DNA of 64,000 bases. It comes from Homoserinimonas sp. OAct 916. Its GTDB lineage: Bacteria; Actinomycetota; Actinomycetes; Actinomycetales; Microbacteriaceae. The number at the start of each line of letters is the position of its first letter. Position 1 is the stretch's first letter. The notes below the pieces were generated by a model. That model was not told where the DNA came from. It ran no database searches and saw only the letters and a list, made by a program, of their open reading frames with translations. The stretch covers positions 62,001 through 126,000 of the forward strand of contig NZ_QJHB01000007.1 in assembly GCF_003260275.1 (NCBI RefSeq). Direction: 5' to 3'. The translations under genes were made by a program, and so were the position numbers. Shown here piece by piece: positions 1 to 8,428 of the stretch.

Positions 1-1233
1 CAGCAGGTTGAGGTAGTCCTGCTGGGCCACGCGGGACGCGAGCGCGTAGTCACCCAGACCGACGCTGAGAGCGAATGCACCGAGGTACTCGCCGCGCTCC
101 TGTTTCCATTCGATCAGGATGCGTGTCAACGATTCCACCTCGCGCGGGAGCCGACAGCGCAACTCCCTCTGCAAAGCCTCCCTCACGAGCGGGGTGAGGC
201 GAAGGGTTCCGTCTTCTCCCTTGCTGCGCACTCCGAGTCCGCTGTTCTCAGCGGCGAGAAGCAGCTCCCGGGCGTGGGTGGGATCCGCCATCCGCTCTGC
301 GAGCTGAACGTTCACAGCGTCTGCCAGCGAAGTCCTCATCAGAAAATCCAAGAACCGGCCGGTACCACCATCGACGTCGAGGATCAACTCGCGCACGATA
401 TCCGTGCCGGCCGAATCCAGGTATTCGCTGAGGTCGGCCTTGTTCGCTTCAGCACCATCCCGCGAGAGGGCGAGGGCGACCGCCCGAACCATCAGCGGCA
501 GCGCGCCCACGGATCGGTGAACCTCCTCAGCCAGCGAAGGGTCGAGGCCCTCTGAGCCAAGCACCGCCGAAATCTCATCAACGGTGAAGAGCAACTCCTC
601 GGGGGGCACCACATTCACGTCCAGGCGAACCCGCACCGAGGCAGACTCGAGCGCGCTCACGGTCCGCGTCGCCACCACGACGGCCAGGTTCGGCACGTGG
701 CCGAGCAACCACACCAGATCATCATGAACTTCCGGGTCTGTCACGAACTCGAAGGAGTCGATGACCAGAATCAATCCATCGGGAAGCTGCCGCAGGCCCC
801 GTTGCAGCAGCCGTCGCAGATCATCGGTTGCCGCCAGCGCCGGGATCATCGTGCCGAGGGCCGCCCCCGGCCGAACCAGGCCGGCGTCATGCAACGTGGT
901 GATCACCGCACTCCAGAATGAGAGCCTGTCTGCTGTGGCCTCATCGGCGGTGAACCACACGCCGGGAGCGGCGTCGCCGTCTGCCGCCTTGCACCATTCG
1001 GCAAGCAGTACGGTCTTACCCGCACCGCCCGGGGCGCGAACGACGGTAAGAGGGGTGGTCGGCCGAATGCAATCGGTCAGTCGCGGCCGGGAGATCACCG
1101 TGGCGGGCATCCTCGGAGCCCCAGACACGGGTTGGGGCGCCGAACCCGGGATGCCGGCGAACAAAAAAGCCTGCTCCTCGGCGAGCAGCTGGTCTCGCGG
1201 CGCTATGGACGGGGGCAATGAATCGTGATTCAT
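1..1233 (-). CDS. MalT/LAL-like ATP-dependent regulator (3' truncated)
   Basis: Only the first 411 codons are in the window; the gene runs off the left edge, so the C-terminus is not visible. The ATG at 1231-1233 is preceded by GGAGG at a normal distance. A Walker A loop (APGGAGKT) lies near residue 68, in the context typical of the STAND-type ATPase domain of MalT/LuxR-family activators. A Walker B-like stretch (LPDGLILVIDSFEF) follows near residue 150. Family knowledge predicts helical repeats and a LuxR-type helix-turn-helix further downstream, but neither can be confirmed here. The effector and targets are unknown. It is divergent from the NlpC/P60 gene. Confidence 0.75.
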   Translation of the reverse strand, partial: MNHDSLPPSIAPRDQLLAEEQAFLFAGIPGSAPQPVSGAPRMPATVISRPRLTDCIRPTTPLTVVRAPGGAGKTVLLAEWCKAADGDAAPGVWFTADEATADRLSFWSAVITTLHDAGLVRPGAALGTMIPALAATDDLRRLLQRGLRQLPDGLILVIDSFEFVTDPEVHDDLVWLLGHVPNLAVVVATRTVSALESASVRVRLDVNVVPPEELLFTVDEISAVLGSEGLDPSLAEEVHRSVGALPLMVRAVALALSRDGAEANKADLSEYLDSAGTDIVRELILDVDGGTGRFLDFLMRTSLADAVNVQLAERMADPTHARELLLAAENSGLGVRSKGEDGTLRLTPLVREALQRELRCRLPREVESLTRILIEWKQERGEYLGAFALSVGLGDYALASRVAQQDYLNLL

Positions 1234-1410
1234 TCGGGATGATCCTCCAGTTCGACCCCTCAGCCTAATCCGCCGCTTGCTTCGGCCGCGTGGTGAACAT
1301 ATCCCCAGAAGTTGGGCCCCTCCCGCCCACCGCCTGTTCGTCGCGGGTTTCCACCGTTCAAGGACCTTCGGGTTGCGCATGGCCCGAGCATCATCTAAGT
1401 TAGTTGGATT

Positions 1411-1426
1411 GTTACGCTTGTGTAAC
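1411..1426. promoter_or_regulatory. GTTAC-N6-GTAAC inverted repeat, possible MtrA-type site
   Basis: GTTAC at 1411-1415 faces GTAAC at 1422-1426, with a third GTTAC at 1492-1496 beside the start of the NlpC/P60 gene. Actinobacterial MtrA recognises GTAAC-like half-sites in front of cell-wall hydrolase genes. The assignment to MtrA is inference from motif and neighbour. Confidence 0.35.
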
Positions 1427-1489
1427 GACCCGACACAAAAGCCTGAAGAACTGACACGAGAAGCCTGTACTGGTACCGGAGCTATTTTT

Positions 1490-2383
1490 TTGTTACGAAC
1501 TAAGCACGCGATTGAACCGTTGAAGCGCGGGCGCAGATCCACTGCCGTGGCTGTCCCCTCATCGGCGGTCAACAGCATTGATGTCGTCCCTCCCGCCCCG
1601 AGCGAACGGGCACGTCGCCGTCGCAGCGAAGACGCGATGAGCCTGCGGGCCCGCGTTCGCCGCATCACCGCAACCGGCGGAGTCTTGGCTGCGTGCATGG
1701 GAATGATGGTCGCCTTCGCTGTTCCCGCTCAGGCCGCCCAGACGGGCGTGTTCGACGGCCAGTTCGCCGCGCACAACCGCCTGCTCCAGCAACTGGAAGC
1801 CCAGACCCTGACGACGACGAACATCTCCGCCCCGTTGAGTGTCGTCCGCGACGGTGTGAAGGCGACCTCTCAGGAAGAACTCGATGCCGCCGCCGAGGAG
1901 AAGCGCCTCGAGCAGGAACGCGCTGCGGAAGCGGAGCGTCAGGCAGAACTGGCCAACTCGGCATCGGTGGCCAGCTCCGACTCCGGTGCCAGCTCCGGCT
2001 CGGGCGGCAGCTCCCCGGCCACCTACGCCGGCCCCCAGTCCTATAGCGGTGGGGGCGTCATCGGCTACGCATCGCAGTTTGTCGGCGTGGTTCCCTACGG
2101 TACGGGTAATCACCCCTCAGACTCGTTCTCCTGCGACGGTTACACGCAATACGTATTCGCCGGCGTGGGAATCTACCTGCCGCGCGGTGCGGACGCCCAG
2201 GGTTCAATGGGCACCCAGATCTCGCAGTCCGAAGCAGTGGCCGGCGACCTGGTCTGGTGGCCCGGACAGCACATCGGCATCTACGATGGTGCCGGTGGCA
2301 TGTACGACTCTCCTGACTGGGGCCGCACGGTTCAGCACCGCCAAGGCAGTCTCTGGGGATCACCCGTCTTCGTCCGCCTTTAA
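1490..2383 (+). CDS. Secreted NlpC/P60 peptidoglycan hydrolase
   Basis: A 297-residue protein predicted to cleave peptide stems of peptidoglycan outside the cell. The TTG at 1490 is chosen because GGAG (1478-1481) sits 8 nt upstream; a later ATG at 1637 has no visible ribosome site. The N-terminus is basic with a hydrophobic stretch ending in AQA near residue 85, consistent with a signal sequence after a long cytoplasmic lead. A Glu/Ala-rich coiled segment and a Ser/Gly-rich linker follow. The C-terminal domain has the catalytic Cys (FSCDGYTQYVF, about residue 215) and His (GQHIGIY, about 261) of the NlpC/P60 fold. Upstream GTAAC half-sites suggest control by a cell-envelope regulator. The family call is firm; the exact bond cleaved is unknown. 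Confidence 0.85.
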   Translation: MLRTKHAIEPLKRGRRSTAVAVPSSAVNSIDVVPPAPSERARRRRSEDAMSLRARVRRITATGGVLAACMGMMVAFAVPAQAAQTGVFDGQFAAHNRLLQQLEAQTLTTTNISAPLSVVRDGVKATSQEELDAAAEEKRLEQERAAEAERQAELANSASVASSDSGASSGSGGSSPATYAGPQSYSGGGVIGYASQFVGVVPYGTGNHPSDSFSCDGYTQYVFAGVGIYLPRGADAQGSMGTQISQSEAVAGDLVWWPGQHIGIYDGAGGMYDSPDWGRTVQHRQGSLWGSPVFVRL

Positions 2384-2476
2384 ATCCACTGCTCGTAAAT
2401 ACACTGCTCGCTCAGCTACGCGACGGCCCCAGGGAGAAGCATGGCCCTGCCGTTACGCCGGATGACCGAAACTTCG

Positions 2477-2539
2477 CAGATCACTGACTGAACAGATCAC
2501 TGACTGAATTGATCATGACTGAACAGATCACTGACTGAA
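2477..2539. repeat. 16-bp tandem repeat, 4 units
   Basis: CAGATCACTGACTGAA occurs exactly at 2477-2492, 2493-2508 and 2524-2539, with a degenerate 15-bp copy (TTGATCATGACTGAA) at 2509-2523. The last copy overlaps the stop codon and last codons of the SpoU methyltransferase gene on the opposite strand. Confidence 0.95.
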
Positions 2540-3169
2540 ACTGACGTGCTGCATCACCCAGGCGTGCATTGTCACCGCCGCGGCAGCCGACGCGTTGATC
2601 GACCGGGTCGATCCGAACTGACTGATCTCAACGACGGCGGATGCCGCCTCCAACGCCTCGGCTGAGAGCCCCGGCCCCTCCTGTCCGAACAGAAGCAGAC
2701 ACCGGGCCGGAAACTCGAACGTCTCGATGATCACGCTGCCCGGCACGTTGTCGATCGCAATGATGGGCAACTCTTCCGTGGCGGCAAAGTCGACGAGGTG
2801 CGCAACATCCGGGTGATGTCTGACGTGCTGGTAGCGGTCAGTGACCATCGCCCCGCGCTTGTTCCACCGTTTGCGGCCGACGATGTGCACCGTGTCTGCC
2901 CCGAACGCGTTCGCGCTGCGCACGATGGAGCCGATGTTCATGTCGTGCTGCCAGTTCTCGATGGCCACGTGAAACGGATGCCGACTCTGATCGAGGTCGG
3001 CCACGATCGCGTCCATCAGCCAGTACCGGTACCGGTCGATCACGTTGCGGCTGTCGCCGTGGCGCAGCAGATCCGGGTCGTACTGGTCCCCCTCGGGCCA
3101 GACCCCCACCCACGGACCGAGGCCGTTCGTCGAGTGCTCGATCGAGGGGTTGTTGTTCTGGCTGGGCAT
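2528..3169 (-). CDS. SpoU/TrmH-family RNA 2'-O-methyltransferase
   Basis: A 213-residue protein of the SPOUT class, predicted to methylate a ribose 2'-OH of tRNA or rRNA using S-adenosylmethionine. The three SpoU motifs are present: NIGSIVRSANAFG near residue 78, LLLFGQEGPGLS near 155, and the knot segment SQFGSTRSINASAAAAV near 185. The length fits a catalytic domain with little extra. It ends inside a 16-bp tandem repeat whose last unit supplies the C-terminal FSQ and the stop. It lies 76 bp downstream of the septum-formation gene on the same strand, so it may be the last gene of the pyrE transcript. The target nucleotide cannot be deduced. Confidence 0.88.
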   Translation of the reverse strand: MPSQNNNPSIEHSTNGLGPWVGVWPEGDQYDPDLLRHGDSRNVIDRYRYWLMDAIVADLDQSRHPFHVAIENWQHDMNIGSIVRSANAFGADTVHIVGRKRWNKRGAMVTDRYQHVRHHPDVAHLVDFAATEELPIIAIDNVPGSVIIETFEFPARCLLLFGQEGPGLSAEALEAASAVVEISQFGSTRSINASAAAAVTMHAWVMQHVSFSQ

Positions 3170-3245
3170 CCCCCAAGGCTAATCGCCCCGGCCGCGAGGC
3201 GGCGCACACTTCGTCACAACGCCCACTTCGTCAGCGCCGCTGCCA

Positions 3246-3932
3246 CTATCCGGCCGCAAGGCTGCCCTCGATCGGATCGCCGCTCGCCCTGTTGACGAAG
3301 CAGTAGTAGTTGCGCTGCTCCTCGCCCCATTGCGCGTCGGTCAACGGGTAGGTGCCTTCGACCCGAATGTCGGTGTAGGCCTCGGCGGCGGCGAAGTCGA
3401 TCACATCGGGAGTGCCGCACAGCAGCGGGATCTGCTCGGCCAGGGCATCGGCCCCCGGGTAGGGCGCTTCGGGTCCACCCTCGAAGACATCGGTGAACAC
3501 CATCTGGCTGGCGTGCGGCTTCCCGCAGTCGACGACCGCGAACGTCTCGGCCCACGGCGTGTCGAAGGGTTGCAGGCATTCGCCCCCGCGCAACTGGTCC
3601 CACGGGTGCTCGCCCTCGGCGGCCGGACCCGTGGAGGGTTCGGGAACAACCGGTAGCGGCGATGGCGAGAAAGAGGGGGGCGTTGAAGCCGCCAGGCTGG
3701 GGGAGCTCGACGGGCGTGCCGACGGGCCCGCTGGAGTCGCTCCCAGGGTGGTGCCGAGGTAGAAGAGCCCGATCAGGATGCCGGCACTGACGATGACGCC
3801 GGCCACCCACAGCAAGCATGTTCGCCGGTTGCGATGGGCTGAGACCTGCGGCGATGGGCTCTGGCGCCCCGGCGTGGCATCCGGATCGGAGGGTGTGGCC
3901 GCCGAGGTTCGGTGCTCATCGCCGGGCTGCAC
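3246..3932 (-). CDS. Membrane protein with septum-formation-like domain
   Basis: A 228-residue single-pass protein. A short cytoplasmic segment is followed by one membrane helix (about residues 38-60), a Pro/Ser-rich linker (about 65-105) and an extracellular Cys-containing domain. The pattern GGECLQPFDTPWAETFAVVDC then PHASQMVF, with two later Cys residues, resembles the actinobacterial septum-formation (Septum_form) domain. The GTG start shares one base with the stop of pyrE (TAGTG), so translation is probably coupled. A role in division or envelope is inferred from the family name only; no catalytic residues are visible. Confidence 0.7.
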   Translation of the reverse strand: MQPGDEHRTSAATPSDPDATPGRQSPSPQVSAHRNRRTCLLWVAGVIVSAGILIGLFYLGTTLGATPAGPSARPSSSPSLAASTPPSFSPSPLPVVPEPSTGPAAEGEHPWDQLRGGECLQPFDTPWAETFAVVDCGKPHASQMVFTDVFEGGPEAPYPGADALAEQIPLLCGTPDVIDFAAAEAYTDIRVEGTYPLTDAQWGEEQRNYYCFVNRASGDPIEGSLAAG

Positions 3933-4480
3933 TACACGAGCCCCAGGTCGTCGAGTCCGATCGCGTAGTAGTACGGGTACCCGGCCGCCTCGATGACTTC
4001 GCGCGCACCGGTGTTGCGATCGACCACGACGGCCACCCCGGCGATTTCGGCGCCAACCTTCTTCAACGCCTCGATGGCGGCAAGTGGTGAGCCACCCGTG
4101 GTGGAGGTGTCTTCGAGCACGACCACGCGCTTGCCGGCGAGGTCGGGGCCCTCGACCTGGCGTCCGCGACCGTGGTCCTTGGGCTCCTTCCGCACGACGA
4201 ACGCGTCATAGGCGAGTCCGCGCGCTGCGCCCTGGTGCAAAATGGCTGCGGCCACCGGGTCTGCCCCCATCGTCATTCCGCCGACGGCCTGCACATTCGG
4301 GATCTTGGCGATCACGTCGAGCATGACCTGGCCGATCAGCGGCGCCACCCGGTGGTCGAGGCTCACCCGGCGAAGGTCGACGTAGTAGCTGGCCCTCGCG
4401 CCGCTGGTGAGCGTGAAGTCGCCGTGGAACACGGCGTCGCTGGAGATATGGGCAATGAGTTGTTCTCTGGCATCCGTCAC
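3932..4480 (-). CDS. pyrE: Orotate phosphoribosyltransferase
   Basis: 182 residues. It converts orotate and PRPP to orotidine 5'-phosphate in pyrimidine synthesis. The PRPP-binding loop VVVLEDTSTTGGSPLAA is clear near residue 120, preceded by GGMTMGADPVAAAI and the flexible-loop segment VRKEPKDHG. The GTG at 4478-4480 gives the standard family length; an upstream extension would add unrelated sequence. It is divergent from the exonuclease III gene (109-bp gap) and overlaps the next gene by one base, so it heads a small minus-strand operon. Confidence 0.93.
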   Translation of the reverse strand: MTDAREQLIAHISSDAVFHGDFTLTSGARASYYVDLRRVSLDHRVAPLIGQVMLDVIAKIPNVQAVGGMTMGADPVAAAILHQGAARGLAYDAFVVRKEPKDHGRGRQVEGPDLAGKRVVVLEDTSTTGGSPLAAIEALKKVGAEIAGVAVVVDRNTGAREVIEAAGYPYYYAIGLDDLGLV

Positions 4481-4589
4481 GGCACAGATTCTACCGGGCA
4501 CGGGTGTTGCGCCCGGAAAGCACACGCAGCCGGTGACCCTCGGGAGTGATCCGCGCCCGGCTGCGGCCCGCGTCAATAGACTGGGCGGC

Positions 4590-5423
4590 ATGCGTGTTGC
4601 GACTTGGAATGTGAATTCGATCAGAACTCGTGTGGGCCGCGTGGTCGATTGGATGGTGCGTGAAGACATCGACGTGCTGGGCATGCAGGAGATCAAGTGC
4701 AAGCCCGAGCAGTTTCCGGCCGAGGCGTTCGAGGATGCGGGCTATGAGCTCGCCATTCACGGGCTCAACCAGTGGAATGGCGTGGCGTTCGCCAGCCGTC
4801 TGCCGATCGAAGACCCGGCCACGAGCTTCGAGGGCATGCCCGGCTTCCTGAAGGGTGCCGAGGGCCCGGACCAGCCGCTTGAGGCACGGGCGCTCGGAGT
4901 GACCGTGAACGATGTACGGCTGTGGAGCCTCTACGTGCCCAACGGCCGCAGCCTGGACGACCCGCACTACGCGTACAAGCTCAACTGGCTCACGCAGCTG
5001 AAGCACGCGACCGCCCGGTGGCTGGCTGAGCGCCCCCACCAGCCCCTGGCGCTGATGGGCGACTGGAACGTCGCCCCGTTGGACTCGGATGTCTGGCCCA
5101 CCTGGCCGTTCGAGGGCGCCACCCACACCTCGGCGCCCGAACGCGCCGCCTTCAACGCCTTCGAGACGATCGGACTGACCGACGTGGTGCGGCCGCTCAT
5201 CCCCACGGGCTACACGTATTGGGACTACCAGCAACTACGGTTTCCTCGTGATGAGGGCATGCGCATTGACTTCATCCTGGGCTCACAGCCGTTCGCAGAC
5301 CTCGTGACGGATGCGAGCATCCACCGCGACGAGCGAAAGGGCGACGCACCCAGCGATCACGTGCCCGTGGTCGTCGACCTGGACCTCGAGGTCGAGGACG
5401 AAGACCGCCCGATGATCTTCTGA
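4590..5423 (+). CDS. xth: Exodeoxyribonuclease III / AP endonuclease
   Basis: 277 residues starting MRVATWNVNSIRTRV, a textbook start for the exonuclease III family; in-frame upstream sequence is not conserved-looking. It removes abasic-site ends in base-excision repair. Metal and catalytic motifs are visible: WNVNS near residue 6, the metal-binding Glu in LGMQEIKC, the Tyr of LYVPNGR, MGDWNVAP (Asp and Asn), and the C-terminal SDHVPVVVDL with the Asp-His pair. The length fits the Xth family. It is monocistronic; its stop abuts a 17-bp tandem repeat. Confidence 0.93.
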   Translation: MRVATWNVNSIRTRVGRVVDWMVREDIDVLGMQEIKCKPEQFPAEAFEDAGYELAIHGLNQWNGVAFASRLPIEDPATSFEGMPGFLKGAEGPDQPLEARALGVTVNDVRLWSLYVPNGRSLDDPHYAYKLNWLTQLKHATARWLAERPHQPLALMGDWNVAPLDSDVWPTWPFEGATHTSAPERAAFNAFETIGLTDVVRPLIPTGYTYWDYQQLRFPRDEGMRIDFILGSQPFADLVTDASIHRDERKGDAPSDHVPVVVDLDLEVEDEDRPMIF

Positions 5424-5455
5424 CGCCCGCTTTACCTTGACGCCCGCTTTACCTT
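5422..5455. repeat. 17-bp direct repeat, 2 units
   Basis: GACGCCCGCTTTACCTT is present twice without a gap (5422-5438 and 5439-5455), beginning within the stop codon of the exonuclease III gene. It is followed by C-rich degenerate sequence (5456-5500). Confidence 0.95.
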
Positions 5456-5734
5456 CACGCCCCCCTCCCTTCACACCCTCTCCCCTTCACGCCCCCTCCC
5501 GACATACTTGTACACCCCGATCTGGCCGAGAGCGCAGTCGTTGCCGTTATCCGGCAATCATTACCTCACCAGCTCCCCTCTCGGCGGGCGGGCACGCAAC
5601 TTTTCGCCCGGGACGCAAAACAACGCCGGGCCGCCCCGGTTAGGCTGACTAGAGAGCCGGTGGCATCCACGCGATCGGCCTTCAGGCATGCGCCAAGAAA
5701 AACTGGCCGCAGCGTTCACGACGGGAGGTTCACA
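5424..5734. other. 311-bp intergenic stretch
   Basis: It holds the 17-bp direct repeat, then a pyrimidine-rich tract (5456-5505), then about 200 bp of ordinary GC-rich spacer ahead of the DUF6421 gene. I see no convincing gene, hairpin terminator or promoter hexamers here. Confidence 0.6.
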
Positions 5735-7165
5735 ATGTCTCAATTCATGCAAGACCCAACAAAAACAATTGTCGGAGAACCCGAGGTCGTCGAAGACGAC
5801 GTTCACACTGAGCCCCGTCGAAGTGTCGAAGACGTTCTGTCGGTCGAGACGAACCCCGCGTGGCTGGCGCTGAAGGAGGCCGCCACCGCGATGCAGGCGC
5901 TCCAGGTGCAGGACGGCTCGATTCCCGAGGTCACGGTCAGAGGTGAGGCCCACCGTCACGTCGACACGATCACCTCGTCGATTGAGACCCTCGCACCGCT
6001 GTTCCCTCACGACGCCGAGTATCTCGCAGCGTCGGTCGTCGACTTTCGCCGCTGGGCGGACGAAGGCTTCGGCGTGCCAGACTTCTACGACTCGCTGGTC
6101 GCGTTCCAGCCTCAGCGCTCGCGCGCCGATGGCACACGCCACCTGGTCGTGTTTCCGATGTACACCCAGAACGGCAGTGCCAACCGGTTCGTCGAAGCCG
6201 TTCTGATCGAGGGTCTATGGCCGGAGTTCATCGCCGAGGTGGAAGAGGAATACACGAACAAGCTGTTCGTGCCCATCCGCTTCCTTGATTTCACCCCCGG
6301 CTACGACACCAACGCCGCAGTCCTGTTCCCAGAATCGGTTGCGATGCGCGCCATCCCAACGTTCACCTGGGGTGCGATCTTCGCCGACCGCGAGGCCGCC
6401 CGCTACCGCAGGGTCGTGCGTGCCGCAGCCGAGATCACGCGGCTGGAGCTGCCCGCCGACGCGGCGGCGCTCTTGGACGACCAGCACCTGATGGAGGAGG
6501 TCTTCGTGATGTGGGACCTCATCCACGACCGCACCCACATGCGCGGCGACCTTCCGTTCGACCCTTTCATGATCAAGCAGCGGATGCCGTTCTTCCTCTA
6601 CTCGTTGGAGGAACTCCGTTGTGACCTGACCGCGTTCCGCGAGTCGGTCGCGATCGAGCACAACGAGAAGGCGAGCCCCGAGGCACGCAAGCACGCCAAG
6701 CTGGTGCAGTATGCCGTGATCTTCGACCGGATCTTCCGCTTCGCGATCACCGGCAACAGGGTACGCAACTACGACGGGCTGGGCGGTCAACTGTTGTTCG
6801 CCTGGATGCACCAGCACCACGTGCTGCACTGGACCGACACCGAGCTCAGCTTCGACTGGGAGTCGGTGCCGAACGTCGTCATCGCCCTGGGCCAAGCCAT
6901 CGACGACCTGTATTGGCGCTCGATCGACCGGCCGAAGACCGCACACTGGCTGGCCGCATACGACATGATCCGGGAGACGCTCACCCCGAACCCGGCCTCG
7001 GTCTGGGCTCGTGGATTGCCCGACGAGATTCTTGCCGGGCCGCCCAAGGGCTACACGGATGCGGTCTTGGACGACGAGTTCCCGCTGTCGATGTTCTACG
7101 AGGCGCTGAGTAAGAAGATGAAGGATGTCATCGAGTCCACAGCAGGCATCACCGGACGTGACTGA
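5735..7165 (+). CDS. DUF6421 family protein
   Basis: 476 residues of unknown function. The start MSQFMQDPTK is preceded by GGGAGG at a good distance. I recognise the overall sequence as the actinobacterial DUF6421 family with moderate confidence. It looks soluble with no membrane segments. Notable conserved-looking stretches are VFPMYTQNGS near residue 142, WDLIHDRTHMRGDLPFDPF near 262 (a His-rich stretch that could bind metal) and FAWMHQHHVLHW near 353. The following SDR gene overlaps its end, so the two are probably co-translated and act together. The reaction is not known. Confidence 0.75.
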   Translation: MSQFMQDPTKTIVGEPEVVEDDVHTEPRRSVEDVLSVETNPAWLALKEAATAMQALQVQDGSIPEVTVRGEAHRHVDTITSSIETLAPLFPHDAEYLAASVVDFRRWADEGFGVPDFYDSLVAFQPQRSRADGTRHLVVFPMYTQNGSANRFVEAVLIEGLWPEFIAEVEEEYTNKLFVPIRFLDFTPGYDTNAAVLFPESVAMRAIPTFTWGAIFADREAARYRRVVRAAAEITRLELPADAAALLDDQHLMEEVFVMWDLIHDRTHMRGDLPFDPFMIKQRMPFFLYSLEELRCDLTAFRESVAIEHNEKASPEARKHAKLVQYAVIFDRIFRFAITGNRVRNYDGLGGQLLFAWMHQHHVLHWTDTELSFDWESVPNVVIALGQAIDDLYWRSIDRPKTAHWLAAYDMIRETLTPNPASVWARGLPDEILAGPPKGYTDAVLDDEFPLSMFYEALSKKMKDVIESTAGITGRD

Positions 7166-7835
7166 GATGCCCTCCGCAGTTGCTGGTCGCACCGTGCTCA
7201 TCGCCGGTGCGACCAGCAAGGCCGGGCGCACCGTCGCCGAAGCCCTCACGGCCGCTGGCGCAAAAGTGGTTGCCGTCGGCTCCAACCGGGGCCGACTCGA
7301 TGACCTTCGCGAGCAGGTCGGGGATGTCGCCACCTACGTGTGCGACCTCGCCGATTTCGCGGCCGTCACCGAACTCGCGGAACGCGTGCGCGACGAACAC
7401 GGTGGGATCGACGGCCTGATCCAGCTTGTCGGCGGCTGGCGCGGCGGGGGCGGGCTGGCTGGCCAGACCGACGAGGACTGGGATTTTCTGCACACCAACA
7501 TCGTGCAGACGCTGCGCAACACGACGCGGGCCTTCAACGACGACCTGCTGGCCTCAACCGCGGGCAGGTTGGCCATCGTCTCGTCGACATCGGTGGCAAA
7601 GCCGGCCGCGGGAGGCGCCAATTATGCGACCGCAAAGGCTGCGGCCGAAACGTGGGTGCGAGCCGTCGGCCAGGGGTTTGCAAAAGCTGAAGCACCCGCT
7701 GCTACTACGATTTTCGCCGTCCGCGGGCTCGACGGCCTCGAAGGCCAACTCGCGGGTGCCGTGGTGGCGCTGTGGGACCAGGATGCCGTTTCGCTGAACA
7801 ACAGTCGACACATCCTGCAGCCCGACGCCTCCTGA
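7158..7835 (+). CDS. SDR-family oxidoreductase paired with DUF6421
   Basis: About 225 residues with an NAD(P)-binding Rossmann start (VLIAGATSKAGRTVAEAL) and the YATAK form of the YxxxK catalytic motif, preceded by SSTS as the likely catalytic Ser. It is therefore a short-chain dehydrogenase/reductase. The start is uncertain: GTG 7158 overlaps the stop of the DUF6421 gene by 8 nt, ATG 7167 lies one base past that stop, and ATG 7125 is also in frame. Any of these implies translational coupling. The substrate is unknown. Confidence 0.78.
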   Translation: MTEMPSAVAGRTVLIAGATSKAGRTVAEALTAAGAKVVAVGSNRGRLDDLREQVGDVATYVCDLADFAAVTELAERVRDEHGGIDGLIQLVGGWRGGGGLAGQTDEDWDFLHTNIVQTLRNTTRAFNDDLLASTAGRLAIVSSTSVAKPAAGGANYATAKAAAETWVRAVGQGFAKAEAPAATTIFAVRGLDGLEGQLAGAVVALWDQDAVSLNNSRHILQPDAS

Positions 7836-7887
7836 GCCGTTCGCGCAACACGGGGCGGCCCCGACCACTCAGCGGGCACCAAAAGCT

Positions 7888-7940
7888 CAGGAGCACAGCC
7901 GCACGGGCGCCCTCTGGGCGCCGGCTACCCGCTGCTCCTG
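7888..7940. terminator. Nested hairpin after the DUF6421/SDR pair
   Basis: CAGGAGCA (7888-7895) pairs with TGCTCCTG (7933-7940), and an inner pair GGGCGCC/GGCGCCC-type stem lies between them. There is no T-tract, so a factor-independent terminator is only possible, not certain. Confidence 0.4.
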
Positions 7941-8289
7941 AATTTCGGCGTGCGCAGAAATCGGGATCGGACGGCGCGGGATGCGTCACCGGGCGGGCAC
8001 GGTCACCGCGCATGCAGCGACACGGCGCGGCGCGGCCAAAATCGTACTCGGCCGGAGATCCCGCGGCCACACGAATCATACGATCGTCCGGATCGATGAT
8101 GACAGTGGCCAGAGCGGCCCAGCCGTGCCCGAATACAGCACCGGCTTCGGGCCGACAGCAGAGTTCTGCCTCGTCACCAGGCCACGTAACTCCTTCTCTC
8201 CGGGCCCCGAGCAGCAGTTCCCGCGCACACGAGGCAAGGTCAATCGGCTGTGGTCACCAGCTTCCCACAGGATCGCGGCACCGTCTCCT

Positions 8290-8373
8290 ATGGCCCGGCT
8301 CGTATGGTCCGGCTCCAATGGTCCGGCTCCAAGGGTCCGGCCCCTGTTGTCCGGCTCCTATCGTCCGGGGCGC
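8290..8373. repeat. 14-bp tandem repeat, 6 units
   Basis: Six head-to-tail 14-mers around the consensus ATGGTCCGGCTCCA: units at 8290, 8304, 8318, 8332, 8346 and 8360. Units 2 and 3 are identical and the others differ at a few positions. The period is not a multiple of 3 and no gene is read through it. It ends 56 bp before the histidine kinase start. Confidence 0.93.
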
Positions 8374-8428
8374 GCGCATCCGCCTTCAGGGGGATACACG
8401 ATGCGCGCCGATTACCTACTCTTGAAGA

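Larger units (their letters stand above)
7836..8428. other. 593-bp intergenic stretch with hairpin and 14-bp repeats
   Basis: No supportable gene. It contains a nested hairpin at 7888-7940 and a 14-bp tandem repeat at 8290-8373. Open frames exist on both strands but show biased, low-information translations and no recognisable domain. The promoter of the downstream histidine kinase must lie here or inside the repeat. Confidence 0.65.

Noticed and set aside
1234-1489. c-di-AMP (ydaO) riboswitch before the NlpC/P60 gene
   Set aside because: Such riboswitches precede many actinobacterial cell-wall hydrolase genes, but I could not find the conserved core segments here.
6215-7333. 372-codon minus-strand frame opposite the DUF6421 and SDR genes
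   Set aside because: It is a shadow of two coupled plus-strand genes and has no motif.
7772-8425. 217-codon plus-strand frame and an 80-codon minus-strand frame (8076-8318) in the spacer before the kinase
   Set aside because: The translations are low in information, one runs through the 14-bp repeat, and neither has a start context or a domain.
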